In this document: positions 55,577 through 64,000 of the stretch, in pieces
Layout of the letters: every line of letters starts with the position of its first letter
Position numbering within the stretch: the stretch's first letter is position 1
Assembly (NCBI GenBank): GCA_003987725.1
Contig: RXJH01000004.1
Span: forward strand, 62,001 to 126,000
Length of the DNA stretch: 64,000 bases
Source: Hyphomicrobium sp.
Lineage (GTDB): Bacteria; Pseudomonadota; Alphaproteobacteria; Rhizobiales; Hyphomicrobiaceae
Direction of reading: 5' to 3'
Program-made: the position numbers and the translations under genes
Notes under the pieces: generated by a model
Database searches by the model: none
Seen by the model: the letters and a program-made list of their open reading frames with translations, nothing else
Told to the model about the DNA's origin: nothing

Positions 55577-56290
55577 CTATTCCTTTTCGTCGAGACGGCC
55601 AATGCCGCTCAACGCCGCGATATCGCACACGACCTGCTGGCCGCGGCGCTCAATGGCGCCTTCCGATTCGAGCATTCCCAGAGCCGCGTTGACCTTGGGC
55701 CGGCTCGCACCGACGAGGAGTGCAAGCTCGCTCTGCGAAATCGGCAGGGGAAGAGAAATCTTCTCGGCCTTGCCGCTGGGATCCTTCTGGCGCACGGCGG
55801 CGAGGAAAAAGCGCGCCAATCTCGCCTCGATGGGATGCAAGGCGATGGCTTCGAGCTGTTCGTCGGCGTCGCGCAATCGGCCGGCGAGAAAGCGCACCGC
55901 TGCTTCGCCGACTGCTGCACGCGATCCGAGCAATCGGACAAAGGCCGCCTTCGAGAGCATCAGCGTCTCGACCTTGTTGACGGCCGTTGCGTCGGCCGAC
56001 CGGGGCCTGCCGTCAAAGACCGCCAGTTCTCCGAATATCGATGGCGCTTCGACATGGGCGAAGGACAGTTCTCGCCCGTCGGAGGTTAGCACCGACAGCC
56101 GGACACGGCCCTTTGTTACGATATGCAGCTCGGAACCCGCCTGGCCGCGTGAAAAAATGATCTGGCCCGGCTCAAAGGCGGCTTCCCGTAACTCGAGGGC
56201 GACGGCCTTGCGGCTCGGTTCATCGAGGGTGCCGAAAAGGGGCGTTCGAGCAAGAAGGTCCGCAGGGTCCGGTTTCAGAGCCATTGCCAC
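55577..56290 (-). CDS. Crp/Fnr family transcriptional regulator
   Basis: 237-residue regulator. The N-terminal cyclic-nucleotide-binding domain carries the phosphate-binding cassette FGELAVFDGRPRSADATAV, with the Arg and Glu typical of cAMP binders. A dimer helix and a C-terminal winged helix-turn-helix follow (LPISQSELALLVGASRPKVNAALGML). No Fnr-type cysteine cluster is present. It is encoded just upstream of an adenylate cyclase, making a local cAMP synthesis and sensing pair. Divergent from maf. Confidence 0.9.
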   Translation of the reverse strand: MAMALKPDPADLLARTPLFGTLDEPSRKAVALELREAAFEPGQIIFSRGQAGSELHIVTKGRVRLSVLTSDGRELSFAHVEAPSIFGELAVFDGRPRSADATAVNKVETLMLSKAAFVRLLGSRAAVGEAAVRFLAGRLRDADEQLEAIALHPIEARLARFFLAAVRQKDPSGKAEKISLPLPISQSELALLVGASRPKVNAALGMLESEGAIERRGQQVVCDIAALSGIGRLDEKE

Positions 56291-56450
56291 CGATCAATTT
56301 TGCTAAAGAATGCGATATTCATGCCCTGTTTCGGTTCCGGCCGCAACGCGGGCACTCTTGCTAAGGCGGCAGGCCTTCAGTCATTGTCCGCCGGCGTCTG
56401 GTTCGCCGGACGTTAGTGGTCTCCTAGTCACGATGATGATAATGGCAATT

Positions 56451-57185
56451 ATGAGCAATTTTCTCCCGTCCTTCGCGCGCTCCGAGGCTCCCGGCCGTGA
56501 AACGCTGCGGCGCACGCTGGCGCGGGAAGCGGCGCAGGCCAAGACCGAGACCGAGCGGCCGCAACTCGTACTGGCGAGTGCCAGCCCGCGGCGCGTCACG
56601 CTTCTCGCGCAAGTCGGCGTGACGCCCGACGCCTTGCGGCCGGCTTCCATCGACGAGACGCCGAAACGGGGAGAGATGCCGCGTGCGCTCGTTTCTAGGC
56701 TCGCCCGGGCCAAGGCGGAGGTTGCGCGGAACCAGATCGCGAACGACCGGGATCTCGCGGGGGCTTACGTTCTCGCGGCCGATACGGTCGTTGCGATGGG
56801 GCGGAAGGTGTTGATGAAGCCGACGCACATCGAGGAAGCGATGGCGTCTCTACAACTTCTGTCGGGCCGCACGCATAAGGTCCAGACCTGCATCTGCCTG
56901 ATCACCCCGGACGACCGGGTGCGTACGAAGATCGTCGATACGCGGGTGCGCTTCCGCTACATCAATAGGTCCGAGCTTGAATCCTATATCGCGTCGCGGG
57001 AATGGCGCGGGAAGGCCGGAGGCTATGCCATTCAGGGCCTGGCCGGATGTTTTGTGCAACGCCTCATCGGCTCCTACACGAATGTGGTCGGCCTGCCGCT
57101 GACCGAGGTCGTCAGCCTCCTCAATTCGGAAAAGTTTCCGATCCAGTACAATTGGCTGAAATACGCCGAGGTCGATCGCGATTGA
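56451..57185 (+). CDS. maf: Maf-like nucleotide pyrophosphatase
   Basis: 244-residue Maf/YhdE-type protein, a house-cleaning nucleoside triphosphate pyrophosphatase. Motifs: LVLASASPRRVTLLAQVGV, IDETP, LAADTVVAMGRKVLMKP, YIASREWRGKAGGYAIQGLAGCFV and GSYTNVVGLPLTEV. About 36 residues precede the canonical start, and no in-frame ATG/GTG/TTG lies within the first domain, so this extension appears genuine. Three start ATGs lie within 18 bases (56433-56451). yacG follows within ten bases. Confidence 0.93.
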   Translation: MSNFLPSFARSEAPGRETLRRTLAREAAQAKTETERPQLVLASASPRRVTLLAQVGVTPDALRPASIDETPKRGEMPRALVSRLARAKAEVARNQIANDRDLAGAYVLAADTVVAMGRKVLMKPTHIEEAMASLQLLSGRTHKVQTCICLITPDDRVRTKIVDTRVRFRYINRSELESYIASREWRGKAGGYAIQGLAGCFVQRLIGSYTNVVGLPLTEVVSLLNSEKFPIQYNWLKYAEVDRD

Positions 57186-57193
57186 GCGCGCCC

Positions 57194-57418
57194 ATGTCTG
57201 CGTCCCGTTCCGCCAGCAAGCCTTTGCGTTGTCCTATCTGCGGAAAGGAGGCCGTCGAGGCCTATCGCCCGTTCTGCTCGAAACGCTGCGCCGACATCGA
57301 CCTCGCGAAGTGGTTCAGCGGCAGTTATGCGATTGGCGGCCGGGAGGAAGACGAGGGCGACGATCCGCAGGCGAAAGGCCCGTCCCAGCGACCAAATGGC
57401 GAAGATGAAGAAGACTGA
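57194..57418 (+). CDS. yacG: DNA gyrase inhibitor YacG
   Basis: 74-residue zinc-finger protein of the YacG family, which binds GyrB and inhibits gyrase. The four zinc ligands are in CPICGKEAVEAYRPFCSKRC; the block DIDLAKWFSGSYAIGG follows. The C-terminal tail is unusually acidic (EEDEGDDPQ...NGEDEED). The start ATG is 9 bases after maf, typical of the maf-yacG pair. Confidence 0.93.
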   Translation: MSASRSASKPLRCPICGKEAVEAYRPFCSKRCADIDLAKWFSGSYAIGGREEDEGDDPQAKGPSQRPNGEDEED

Positions 57419-57508
57419 AATTCTGTTCTCTTGAGGCGCTTGCATCCTGCGGATCACGCCCCTATAAGACGCGTCTACTTCGCTCGGGGCTCAGCGCCGC
57501 GGAGGCAG

Positions 57509-57584
57509 GCCCAGGTAGCTCAGTTGGTAGAGCATGCGACTGAAAATCGCAGTGTCGCTGGTTCAATTCCGGCCCTGGGCACCA
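57509..57584 (+). tRNA. tRNA-Phe (anticodon GAA)
   Basis: Cloverleaf: acceptor GCCCAGG with CCTGGGC, D-arm TAGCTCAGTTGGTAGAGCA, anticodon stem TGCGA/TCGCA with loop CTGAAAA (anticodon GAA), T-arm CGCTGGTTCAATTCCGGC, and discriminator A with encoded CCA. It follows yacG by 90 bases. Confidence 0.96.
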
Positions 57585-57647
57585 TTGCCCAAAACCCGCA
57601 CTGATTTCTCATTATAAATTTCGCGACCGAGGCATCCCGATCGTCGA

Positions 57648-58157
57648 TCAGGGCGAGGCTCCCATTCGCTTCAAGCCATCAGACGCGGCAGCGAGCGTCG
57701 GCTCGAGCGTCAATGCGGCGCGGAAGTCGGCGATGCTCGCATCGCGTTCGCCAATCATTTCTTTGGCCAGCGCCCGGTTGAGGAGCGCGGGTGACATATC
57801 CGGCGCGAGTTCGAGCGCTTTAGTGTAGTCAGCTATCGCCTGTCGCGGTTTCCGCATGTCGAGGTAGACGTTGCCGCGATTGTAATACGCAAAGTTGTTG
57901 TTCGAGTCGGCGCGTATGGATGCGGTGAAGTCTGCGAGGGCTTTCGCATTCTCGCGGCGCTGCGCATAGGCGATGGCTCTATTCATGTAAGCGGTCGAGA
58001 GCGCGTCGGTCAGTATCGTATGCTGAATGACCTGGGTGCATCCCCGAATCTGCGTGGCCAGATCGGTTCCGTCGTTACAGTCTGCGACGGCGTCCGCGCG
58101 CGCGTTTCCCGATGCAAGAATGAAAATGGCCGTCGCTACTCGAATTACGCGGTTCAC
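57648..58157 (-). CDS. Secreted TPR-repeat protein
   Basis: 169-residue protein with a signal peptide (VIRVATAIFILASGNARA) followed by tetratricopeptide repeats: AYMNRAIAYAQRRENAKALADF, NFAYYNRGNVYLDMRKPRQAIADY and LLNRALAKEMIGERDASIADF. A cysteine pair near the start of the mature chain may be oxidised. It likely mediates protein contacts in the periplasm; the partner is unknown. It converges on the tRNA-Phe gene. Confidence 0.85.
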   Translation of the reverse strand: MNRVIRVATAIFILASGNARADAVADCNDGTDLATQIRGCTQVIQHTILTDALSTAYMNRAIAYAQRRENAKALADFTASIRADSNNNFAYYNRGNVYLDMRKPRQAIADYTKALELAPDMSPALLNRALAKEMIGERDASIADFRAALTLEPTLAAASDGLKRMGASP

Positions 58158-58567
58158 AATGTGAGAGCCTTGTCACTTGAGATCGGCCATCTGGAAAGCG
58201 ACCGACCATTTCTTCGTCGTCTATACTACTGCGCCACGGGCCAGACGGTTTCGCACCAACTCAGAAGCCAGTCTCTTCGGAGCGAGATTAAATTTTCATG
58301 ACCCAGATCGTGGTGCGTCTTTCTCGGACCGCCGGCCAGGAAGCGCACACCGTCATAGTGGGCGCGACGTCATCGATAGTCCAGCCAAGAGAGGAGCGCG
58401 GCGAAATTTTATTTTGCTGCAAAATTGGTGAACCGCAGGACACCGCGCGCTTCGGACAAAAATTGCGGGCGAGCTTCTAAGGGGCCCGGGGGAGGCAGCC
58501 ACAGGATGAGCGCAATCAGTTCGCAAATCTCCGCTCTCAATTTGCGATTCTCCGAGGGGAAAGATCG
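58158..58567. other. 410-base stretch without supported gene
   Basis: Between the TPR gene and a small protein gene. It has one plus-strand frame of 60 codons (58298-58480) with no convincing ribosome-binding site or family features; I treat it as non-coding. The promoter for the TPR gene should lie here. No repeat or RNA gene is recognised. Confidence 0.5.
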
Positions 58568-58753
58568 ATGGGTATTCTAGACTGGATGGGGAAGCGCCCG
58601 CCGCAGGCCGTTGACGAGGAAGCAAAGGCGACGCAGGCGAAGGGGCGGCCAAAGCTCGACAAGGCCGCTGCGGCGGAACGCGCACGCAAAAACAGCCCGT
58701 GGCGCTTCGATGACGGCCCGTCGCGGCGTCCTGTCAGTGAAAATAAAAAATAA
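58568..58753 (+). CDS. Small hydrophilic hypothetical protein
   Basis: 61-residue charged protein (MGILDWMGKRPPQAVDEEAK onward, ending RRPVSENKK). A good ribosome-binding site (gagggga) precedes the ATG, and the composition resembles small basic DNA- or membrane-associated proteins, but no family is recognised. It lies between the TPR gene and the ParA-like gene. Confidence 0.5.
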   Translation: MGILDWMGKRPPQAVDEEAKATQAKGRPKLDKAAAAERARKNSPWRFDDGPSRRPVSENKK

Positions 58754-58972
58754 GGCTTCGGGTGGTCCCGCGGAATTTGGACGCTAGCATTTGAGCGAGC
58801 TCCCACGTAGTGTCCGCGGGTCTGGGTGGGACCGTGTTCGCATGCTCGAATGTTATCTTTACGAGCCTGTTTTTGCATATCGTGTATGCGGTTACCCTGG
58901 CTGGCCGGTGCGGCTGCTAGGAGATGATTTTCATAGCGAGGCAAAAACGCTGGCCGCCGCGGATGCGCGTCG

Positions 58973-59848
58973 ATGAGCGTTATGATCGCGATCGCCAACC
59001 CGAAGGGTGGCGTGGGCAAGTCGCTGACCACCATGATGCTCGCGGATGGCCTGGCGCTTTCCTACGGAGCGCGGGTGCTGGTTGTTGACGCCGATCCGCA
59101 AGCCGGGGTTACGAAGGCGCTTCTGGGCATCGACGCCGAACAGCAATTGCGCCAGCGTCAGATCGGCTTGGCGGCCATGCTGCAAGCCTTCGCCCGTGGA
59201 CGGAGCATGCGGCTTGCGTCGCACCGGGTGGCGGCCGGTGATCTGATCGAGCTTCGCGATCGGCAAGAGGGCTTCATCGACATTTTACCGTCGAACCACG
59301 AGCTCCTCAAAGAGATGGCGGATTTCGAGCATGAGGCCCGGCGAAAGAAACGCAAGGACCGCCTCGATGTTCTGCTGTCCGATGCGCTTCGAGCCGAGCT
59401 TGCGAAAATCGCCGCGAATTACGACGCCATCCTGATCGATTGTCCGGCCGGTCCGGGCGTGCTCGGTCTTTCCGCCATGAGGCTCGCCGAGCACATCGTG
59501 GCGCCGACGAGCTTGGAGACGAATGCGTACTCGACGCTCACGGATTTCTTGAAATTCATTCTTGCCGACGATCTCGATCTCGCGTCGCAGGTGAAGGTTC
59601 ATCCGCTGATCACGCAGTATCAGTCGACGAACACGGTGCAGCGCGAGATGCTGCAACACATCAAGCAGGGGCTGCATCATCTCAACGCGATAGCCCGGCC
59701 CGTTCCGTATACGAGTGCTTTGCAGAATGCGGCCACGCATCCGGGGCTTGGCGTGTTTCGTTCGGCGCGTGAGAAATACGGAAGCGCGCTTCCCGAGGTC
59801 ATTGCGCTGACGAAAGCCGTGGTCGAGAGAATTAGTCCGGGCGGCTGA
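58973..59848 (+). CDS. ParA-family ATPase without visible ParB
   Basis: 291-residue P-loop ATPase with the deviant Walker A NPKGGVGKSLTTMML (residues 9-23), Walker A' VVDADPQAGVTKALLG, Walker B YDAILIDCPAGPGVLG and the SL-E-N region. This is a complete ParA/Soj-type protein rather than a MinD. No parB or centromere-like repeats are seen nearby, so it may serve a cell-positioning task other than chromosome segregation. The flanking genes are for surface polysaccharide. The start overlaps an upstream frame that I do not consider coding. Confidence 0.88.
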   Translation: MSVMIAIANPKGGVGKSLTTMMLADGLALSYGARVLVVDADPQAGVTKALLGIDAEQQLRQRQIGLAAMLQAFARGRSMRLASHRVAAGDLIELRDRQEGFIDILPSNHELLKEMADFEHEARRKKRKDRLDVLLSDALRAELAKIAANYDAILIDCPAGPGVLGLSAMRLAEHIVAPTSLETNAYSTLTDFLKFILADDLDLASQVKVHPLITQYQSTNTVQREMLQHIKQGLHHLNAIARPVPYTSALQNAATHPGLGVFRSAREKYGSALPEVIALTKAVVERISPGG

Positions 59849-59914
59849 TCGTGTGGTAGGGCCGATCAGCGCGGCAGGCATCGCCGCAGCACAGTGTGAT
59901 GCGGACGACGAGAC

Positions 59915-61075
59915 TCAGACGCGGCTGCTGGCGCTCGCCGAGCTTTGGGATTTCATCGGGTGCGGAGGGGCGATGCCGCTCGCGCGGTGGTCAACGGCGA
60001 AATCGTAGAAATCATCGGCTTCGCGAGCAACTTCGGAAAGCGCAAATTTTTTGGCGCAGTGCTCGTGCCCGCTGTGCGCCAAACGAATACGCAGGTCACG
60101 ATCAAGGATGAGCGTGCGCAGGTGTTCGGCAATATGGGCGAAGGTGAACTCCGGAGGGAGCATCAGCGTGTGCTCGGGAGCAATCTCGGATAATCCTCCG
60201 GTGCCTGAGCTGATGACCGCACATCCTGCTGCGTGCGCTTCCAGCGCCGTGCGGCCGAAGGGTTCTTGCCATTTGGACGGAATGATCGCGATGGCCGCAT
60301 CCTGGTAGCGTTCCTTCACTGCGGCGAAGGGCAGGCTGAACTCCACGCTGATCCGGTCTCCCAAGGGCCGGACGGCGGACAGCACTTCCTCCAGGTAGGC
60401 CGGAAAGCGGCCGGGCTCGCTCAGAATGAATCGTCCGCGCCAACCGGGCTGTTCTTTCAGGACGCTTGCGATTGCCTCCGCGGCTTCTTTGATGCCCTTT
60501 TCGGGAGCCGCCCGGCCGACACATATGATTTCGTCGAGCTTCGTCGCCGCTGGTCGCCACTGCGAAAAATCCAGCCCGTTATAGACGATGGCGGATGGCA
60601 GGCGCACCTCAGGCCAATCCTCCGCGAACATTTTCCGGCAGACGTCGCTCACGAAGATCATGCCGGCAAGCGACCGATACTGGTTCAGCTTGAACCGCCG
60701 CCGGATCGAACTCCACAAATTGCGGCCTGGAATAGCCTTGATCATGTTGTGCTTATGGAGAACCACCGGCACCCGGGTGCGCGATGCCAGCGCCGCAGCG
60801 GTCGGCAGATGTTGTTGCACCACGATCAAATCGGGCGACGTGCGCGAGACTTGATCCACGGCAAAGGCGACCTTGCGCCGCCGGGAGTCGTCGACCGCAC
60901 GCGAATAGGTCATCACGTCGACTTCGGAAAAAAGCGTTTCATTCTCGCAGCAGACAACCGTCGTCGTGTCGCGATAGCGGCTCGCCGCGACGAGATCGCG
61001 AACGCAGAGGTCGATCGACGATGCGTTGCTTGGGCCGAAACGCATGTGCCGCGGCAGAAACATCAATATGCGCAT
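59915..61075 (-). CDS. Glycosyltransferase family 4 protein
   Basis: 386-residue GT-B type glycosyltransferase. The N-terminal domain begins MRILMFLPRHMRFGPSNASS. The C-terminal GT4 domain has the donor-binding EICVGRAAPEKGIKEAAEAI-like start (IICVGRAAPEKGIKEAAEA) and the EPFGRTALEAHAAGCAVISS motif (EX7E). The acceptor and sugar donor are unknown. It is convergent with the ParA gene and 78 bases downstream of another glycosyltransferase gene on the same strand. Confidence 0.9.
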   Translation of the reverse strand: MRILMFLPRHMRFGPSNASSIDLCVRDLVAASRYRDTTTVVCCENETLFSEVDVMTYSRAVDDSRRRKVAFAVDQVSRTSPDLIVVQQHLPTAAALASRTRVPVVLHKHNMIKAIPGRNLWSSIRRRFKLNQYRSLAGMIFVSDVCRKMFAEDWPEVRLPSAIVYNGLDFSQWRPAATKLDEIICVGRAAPEKGIKEAAEAIASVLKEQPGWRGRFILSEPGRFPAYLEEVLSAVRPLGDRISVEFSLPFAAVKERYQDAAIAIIPSKWQEPFGRTALEAHAAGCAVISSGTGGLSEIAPEHTLMLPPEFTFAHIAEHLRTLILDRDLRIRLAHSGHEHCAKKFALSEVAREADDFYDFAVDHRASGIAPPHPMKSQSSASASSRV

Positions 61076-61153
61076 GATATCGATCTCAAGCCGAAGTCCT
61101 GCGTTCTATTGAGCGGAGTGTTTGTCCGAAAATGAGGTCAACGTTTCAGCGCA

Positions 61154-62089
61154 TCAATATACACGCCGGTCTGCCGGGATGTAGCCAGCATACGTTTCGG
61201 CTGCACTGTCAAGATAGTACTCCCACTGCGTGGGATTGGATACGAGCAACGTCGTGTAAAGATACAGAAGCCGTGCATACAGCTGCGGAGCCTTGGTGAT
61301 GAGTTTTTCTCGCCGCATCCATTTCAGAGCTCGCGAAACGATCTTTCTTGCGGCCATGTAGCGGTAATTCTCATCAAACTTAGAAGCGCCGAACTCCTTG
61401 ATAATCTGGATTGTCTGAAAGTAGGTGAGGGCTTCGTTGGCAGACAATCTCTTGTGGCTATGAACGAGTTGATGACAGACCGCGGCGTCGATACGTGCGA
61501 CGCGCGCCTGTTCGAAAACGGGGAGCGCGAGGGCGAGATCCTGACACGAGATCAGATCTTCGTTGAGACGAAGTGCTGACGGAACGCTGAGGCGCCGCAT
61601 CAACGCAGCGGTTGGAATGTGGTTATAGTCTCTGATGGCATATCGAAGCGGATCGGACACTATCGTCACGGCAGACGGATGCTGCTGACGGACTTGGCTC
61701 TGCTCGGCAGTGAGCGGCGCGGGGCCATACATCAAGGTTGTGCCGAAAATGTAATCGGCATCATTTTCTTCAGCCAGTTTCACCATCAACGCGGTCGATC
61801 CGCTGATAGGAGGATCATCGCAGTCGATGATGCGCAGCCACTTCTTGGTTGCAAAATCGATGAGCTGATTGGTGACGTTGAAAATGCCGCGATTTTCCTG
61901 GCGGCGGCAGCTGATGCGTCGATCGCTTTTGGAGAATTTTTGGATGATGGACCACGAGGAATCTTTCGACCCATCGTCGATAATGAATACTTCGCCACCA
62001 GTCGCAGCGAGCTCGGCGGCGACGCTCTCCAGGACCGCGGCGAGATATTCGGCCTTGTTATATGAGCTGATCAGATAGCTAACGGACAT
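61154..62089 (-). CDS. Glycosyltransferase family 2 protein
   Basis: 311-residue GT-A glycosyltransferase. It begins MSVSYLISSYNKAEYLAAVLESV, with the nucleotide-binding motif VFIIDDGSKDSSWSII and the metal-binding-type WLRIIDCDDPPISGS. The C-terminal part is helix-rich. GC is lower than in neighbouring housekeeping genes, which hints at acquisition with a polysaccharide cluster. It is divergent from rfbC. Confidence 0.88.
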   Translation of the reverse strand: MSVSYLISSYNKAEYLAAVLESVAAELAATGGEVFIIDDGSKDSSWSIIQKFSKSDRRISCRRQENRGIFNVTNQLIDFATKKWLRIIDCDDPPISGSTALMVKLAEENDADYIFGTTLMYGPAPLTAEQSQVRQQHPSAVTIVSDPLRYAIRDYNHIPTAALMRRLSVPSALRLNEDLISCQDLALALPVFEQARVARIDAAVCHQLVHSHKRLSANEALTYFQTIQIIKEFGASKFDENYRYMAARKIVSRALKWMRREKLITKAPQLYARLLYLYTTLLVSNPTQWEYYLDSAAETYAGYIPADRRVY

Positions 62090-62511
62090 TTATAAAATTG
62101 ATTTTCCCGTAGCTACTGAACCGGTAGTCGCCGCGCGCGCCCTTTGGTTGGCCGCCCGAAACATCGATGCATCACCTTCGCCGATACCTTTTGGCTAGCT
62201 TCGGCAGAAGACCAGAAATTTGCGACGTGAGCACACGAAGTCAAGTGCGTTATCCAATGTTCGATTTAATGCTGTGGAGATCATCTTCCGCGACGGAAAG
62301 TCGCCTGTGATTCGTTCGGCGGCGCGCACCTGATTTTGCCGAAGCCCATCTATGTATGGCCTGCATCAGCCCGTTGCGCGATGACAACACGTCGACGAAC
62401 GTTGCGGGTGGCTTCGGTCGGTCGGGGGTTGTCTCCGTAGCGTCTGCCATGCGAACGAAACTCTTTCTCGGCTCATCGGAATGGGCGCAGCGATTACTTG
62501 GAATTTTTGTA
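62090..62511. other. 422-base divergent region upstream of rfbC
   Basis: Between the leftward glycosyltransferase and rightward rfbC genes. It is AT-richer near 62090-62130. An ATG at 62356 is in frame with rfbC but the extra 52 residues do not match the family, so I consider the stretch non-coding promoter DNA. No repeats or RNA genes are recognised. Confidence 0.55.
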
Positions 62512-63063
62512 GTGCAAATTATTGAACTCGAACTACCGGGCGTTTTTCTCATCACGCCAAAGCGCTTCCACGACGATCGAGGGTTTTTCACCGAGCTTTA
62601 CAACGCGAAGGCGCTCGCCGACGCCGGGATCAGGGACGTGTTCGTCCAGGATAACTTTTCGCTCTCGTCGAAGGTTGGAACGGTTCGAGGTTTGCACTTT
62701 CAGGTTCCGCCCTATTCGCAGGTCAAGCTCGTACGCGTGAGCCGTGGCCGCATATTCGACGTCGCCGTCGACCTCCGGCCAACCTCGCCTACCTACAAAC
62801 GGTATGTTTCAGCGGAACTATCGGCAGAAAACGGTATCCAAATATATATACCCGACGGTTTTGCGCACGGATTCTGCACGCTGGAACCCGACACTGAGCT
62901 CGTTTACAAAGTGTCGAGTCACTATGCGCCGGGCGCCGAAGCTGGCGTCTTGTGGTCTGATCCCGAGCTTGGGATTGCGTGGCCGGTCAGCGAGAGGGAT
63001 GCGATCCTATCGGAAAAGGATGCGAAGCTTCCGCTGCTGAAAGACATCGCGGGGCTGGTCTGA
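62512..63063 (+). CDS. rfbC: dTDP-4-dehydrorhamnose 3,5-epimerase
   Basis: 183-residue cupin epimerase of the dTDP-L-rhamnose pathway. Family blocks: [40 protein letters not shown] with the catalytic His, [17 protein letters not shown] and [22 protein letters not shown] with a tyrosine used in catalysis. I start at the GTG ([10 protein letters not shown]); the preceding in-frame ATG at 62356 is not supported. rfbB follows within 30 bases on the same strand. Confidence 0.94.
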   Translation: MQIIELELPGVFLITPKRFHDDRGFFTELYNAKALADAGIRDVFVQDNFSLSSKVGTVRGLHFQVPPYSQVKLVRVSRGRIFDVAVDLRPTSPTYKRYVSAELSAENGIQIYIPDGFAHGFCTLEPDTELVYKVSSHYAPGAEAGVLWSDPELGIAWPVSERDAILSEKDAKLPLLKDIAGLV

Positions 63064-63091
63064 TCGTCATTTGAACGCGGGGGGCGGGAAG

Positions 63092-64000
63092 ATGAGAGTC
63101 GTCGTCACGGGAGGCGCCGGTTTTATCGGCTCGGCACTCGTGCGCCATCTCGTGCTGGATCGCGGCTGGGACGTGCTCAATGTCGACAAGCTCACGTATG
63201 CCGCCAACGTGCAGTCGCTTGCCTCGGTATCCGACAGGACGAATTACCGGTTTGTCCTGGCGGATATTTGCGACGCCGACGCGATGGCTCGCACATTCGC
63301 GGAATTCCAGCCTGATGCGGTGATGCACCTCGCCGCCGAGAGCCACGTGGACCGATCCATCACGTCTTCGGCTGAATTCATCAAAACGAACATTCTTGGA
63401 ACTCACGTTCTTCTCGAGGCGAGCCGCTATTACTGGGAAGGCTTGCCGGCTGAGCGCCGCAAGAGCTTCAGGTTTCTGCACGTTTCGACAGATGAAGTTT
63501 ACGGCAGCCTCGACGAGGGGGGCTTCTTCGTCGAAAGCACGGCCTACGATCCGAGGTCACCCTATTCGGCGAGCAAGGCTTCGTCGGACCATCTCGTGAG
63601 CGCGTGGCGTGAAACCTACGGACTGCCGGCGCTGATAACGAATTGTTCGAACAATTACGGTCCCTATCATTTTCCCGAGAAGCTCATCCCGCTCATTCTT
63701 CTGAACGCACTGGAGAGGCGGCCGCTGCCCGTTTACGGGGACGGACGGAATGTTCGGGATTGGCTCTACGTCGAGGACCACGTGAAGGCTTTGACGATGG
63801 TTCTCGAACGGGGCCGCGTCGGCGAGACATACAACATTGGTGGGCGGGCGCCGATGGAGAACATCTCGGTGGTCGAGCGCATTTGCGATGTTCTCGATGC
63901 TCTTAGGCCGACCGGCGAGCCGCGCCGAAAGCTCATTACATTCGTTCCCGATCGCCCTGGTCACGACCGCCGCTATGCGATCGATCCCGGCAAGGTCGAG
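63092..64000 (+). CDS. rfbB: dTDP-glucose 4,6-dehydratase (cut by window end)
   Basis: Open frame from ATG 63092 to the window end (303 codons, no stop). [20 protein letters not shown] is the NAD-binding start. [26 protein letters not shown] and the catalytic [12 protein letters not shown] (Tyr and Lys) follow, then [18 protein letters not shown] and [17 protein letters not shown]. It converts dTDP-glucose to the 4-keto-6-deoxy sugar, upstream of RfbC in the pathway. The C-terminal about 40-50 residues are beyond the window. Ribosome-binding site gggcgggaag precedes. Confidence 0.96.
   Translation, partial: MRVVVTGGAGFIGSALVRHLVLDRGWDVLNVDKLTYAANVQSLASVSDRTNYRFVLADICDADAMARTFAEFQPDAVMHLAAESHVDRSITSSAEFIKTNILGTHVLLEASRYYWEGLPAERRKSFRFLHVSTDEVYGSLDEGGFFVESTAYDPRSPYSASKASSDHLVSAWRETYGLPALITNCSNNYGPYHFPEKLIPLILLNALERRPLPVYGDGRNVRDWLYVEDHVKALTMVLERGRVGETYNIGGRAPMENISVVERICDVLDALRPTGEPRRKLITFVPDRPGHDRRYAIDPGKVE

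Noticed and set aside
58298-58480. 60-codon plus-strand frame
   Set aside because: No ribosome-binding site, no family resemblance and unremarkable composition; probably chance.
58791-58976. 61-codon frame overlapping the ParA start by four bases
   Set aside because: TTG start without a ribosome-binding site and unconvincing composition; the ParA start itself is well supported.
62356-62511. In-frame N-terminal extension of rfbC
   Set aside because: The extra 52 residues do not match RfbC, and the GTG at 62512 gives the normal length.

Overview
The window is a gene-dense, GC-rich chromosomal segment of an alphaproteobacterium. It most likely belongs to the Hyphomicrobiales and resembles a Hyphomicrobium-like methylotroph; this is an inference. 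It rests on the cpa/tad pilus locus, the order SRP RNA - dnaX - ybaB - recR, a zinc-less DnaX with a GVHC motif, a membrane-anchored CycM-type cytochrome c, the yej peptide transporter with two binding proteins, and the set murA - DUF2948 - hisD - UPF0262 - maf - yacG. Nearly everything reads as core chromosome. I see no insertion sequence, prophage, CRISPR array or complete transposable element.

Layout. 1-5.2 kb: xdhC with a possible nucleotidyltransferase remnant at the edge, rimO, a CDF metal exporter, a YdjM-type membrane hydrolase and a TetR regulator. 5.5-18.5 kb: a complete Flp/Tad pilus locus. Two TadE-like minor pilins and a stand-alone secretin-N-domain protein point left. Two Flp pilins (one of only 58 codons), then cpaA, cpaB, cpaC, cpaD, cpaE, cpaF, tadB and tadC point right, and tadD converges on them across two back-to-back terminators. 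18.7-21.5 kb: M17 aminopeptidase, NlpC/P60 hydrolase and an unknown protein. 21.6-30.0 kb: the yej ABC importer with two substrate-binding proteins and a trailing glutathione transferase. 30.2-41.8 kb: housekeeping genes (cycM, kdsB, pheA, SRP RNA, dnaX, ybaB, recR, a MATE pump, an SDR protein, def, fmt, truA, folE), then mgtE to 43.4 kb.

43.7-48.9 kb is the most accessory-looking part. It holds a secreted alpha/beta hydrolase, a type III polyketide synthase, a flavin-dependent oxidoreductase, an isoprenylcysteine-methyltransferase-like membrane protein and an atypical NAD-dependent epimerase-like protein. PKS, flavoprotein and ICMT-like methyltransferase together match the logic of known bacterial alkylresorcinol/alkylquinone pathways. 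A cluster of three CCTCAAA half-sites forming nested inverted repeats lies upstream of the PKS gene. 49-57.6 kb: two small DUF membrane proteins, tRNA-Thr, murA, DUF2948, hisD and UPF0262. These are followed by an inserted Crp-like regulator with a class III adenylate cyclase, then maf, yacG and tRNA-Phe. 57.6-64 kb: a TPR protein, a ParA-like ATPase with no visible ParB, two glycosyltransferases and the start of a dTDP-sugar pathway (rfbC, rfbB), with rfbB cut by the window end.

All calls come from reading the translated sequence; no database search was run. Start codons are my choice where several are possible, and this is stated in the entries.
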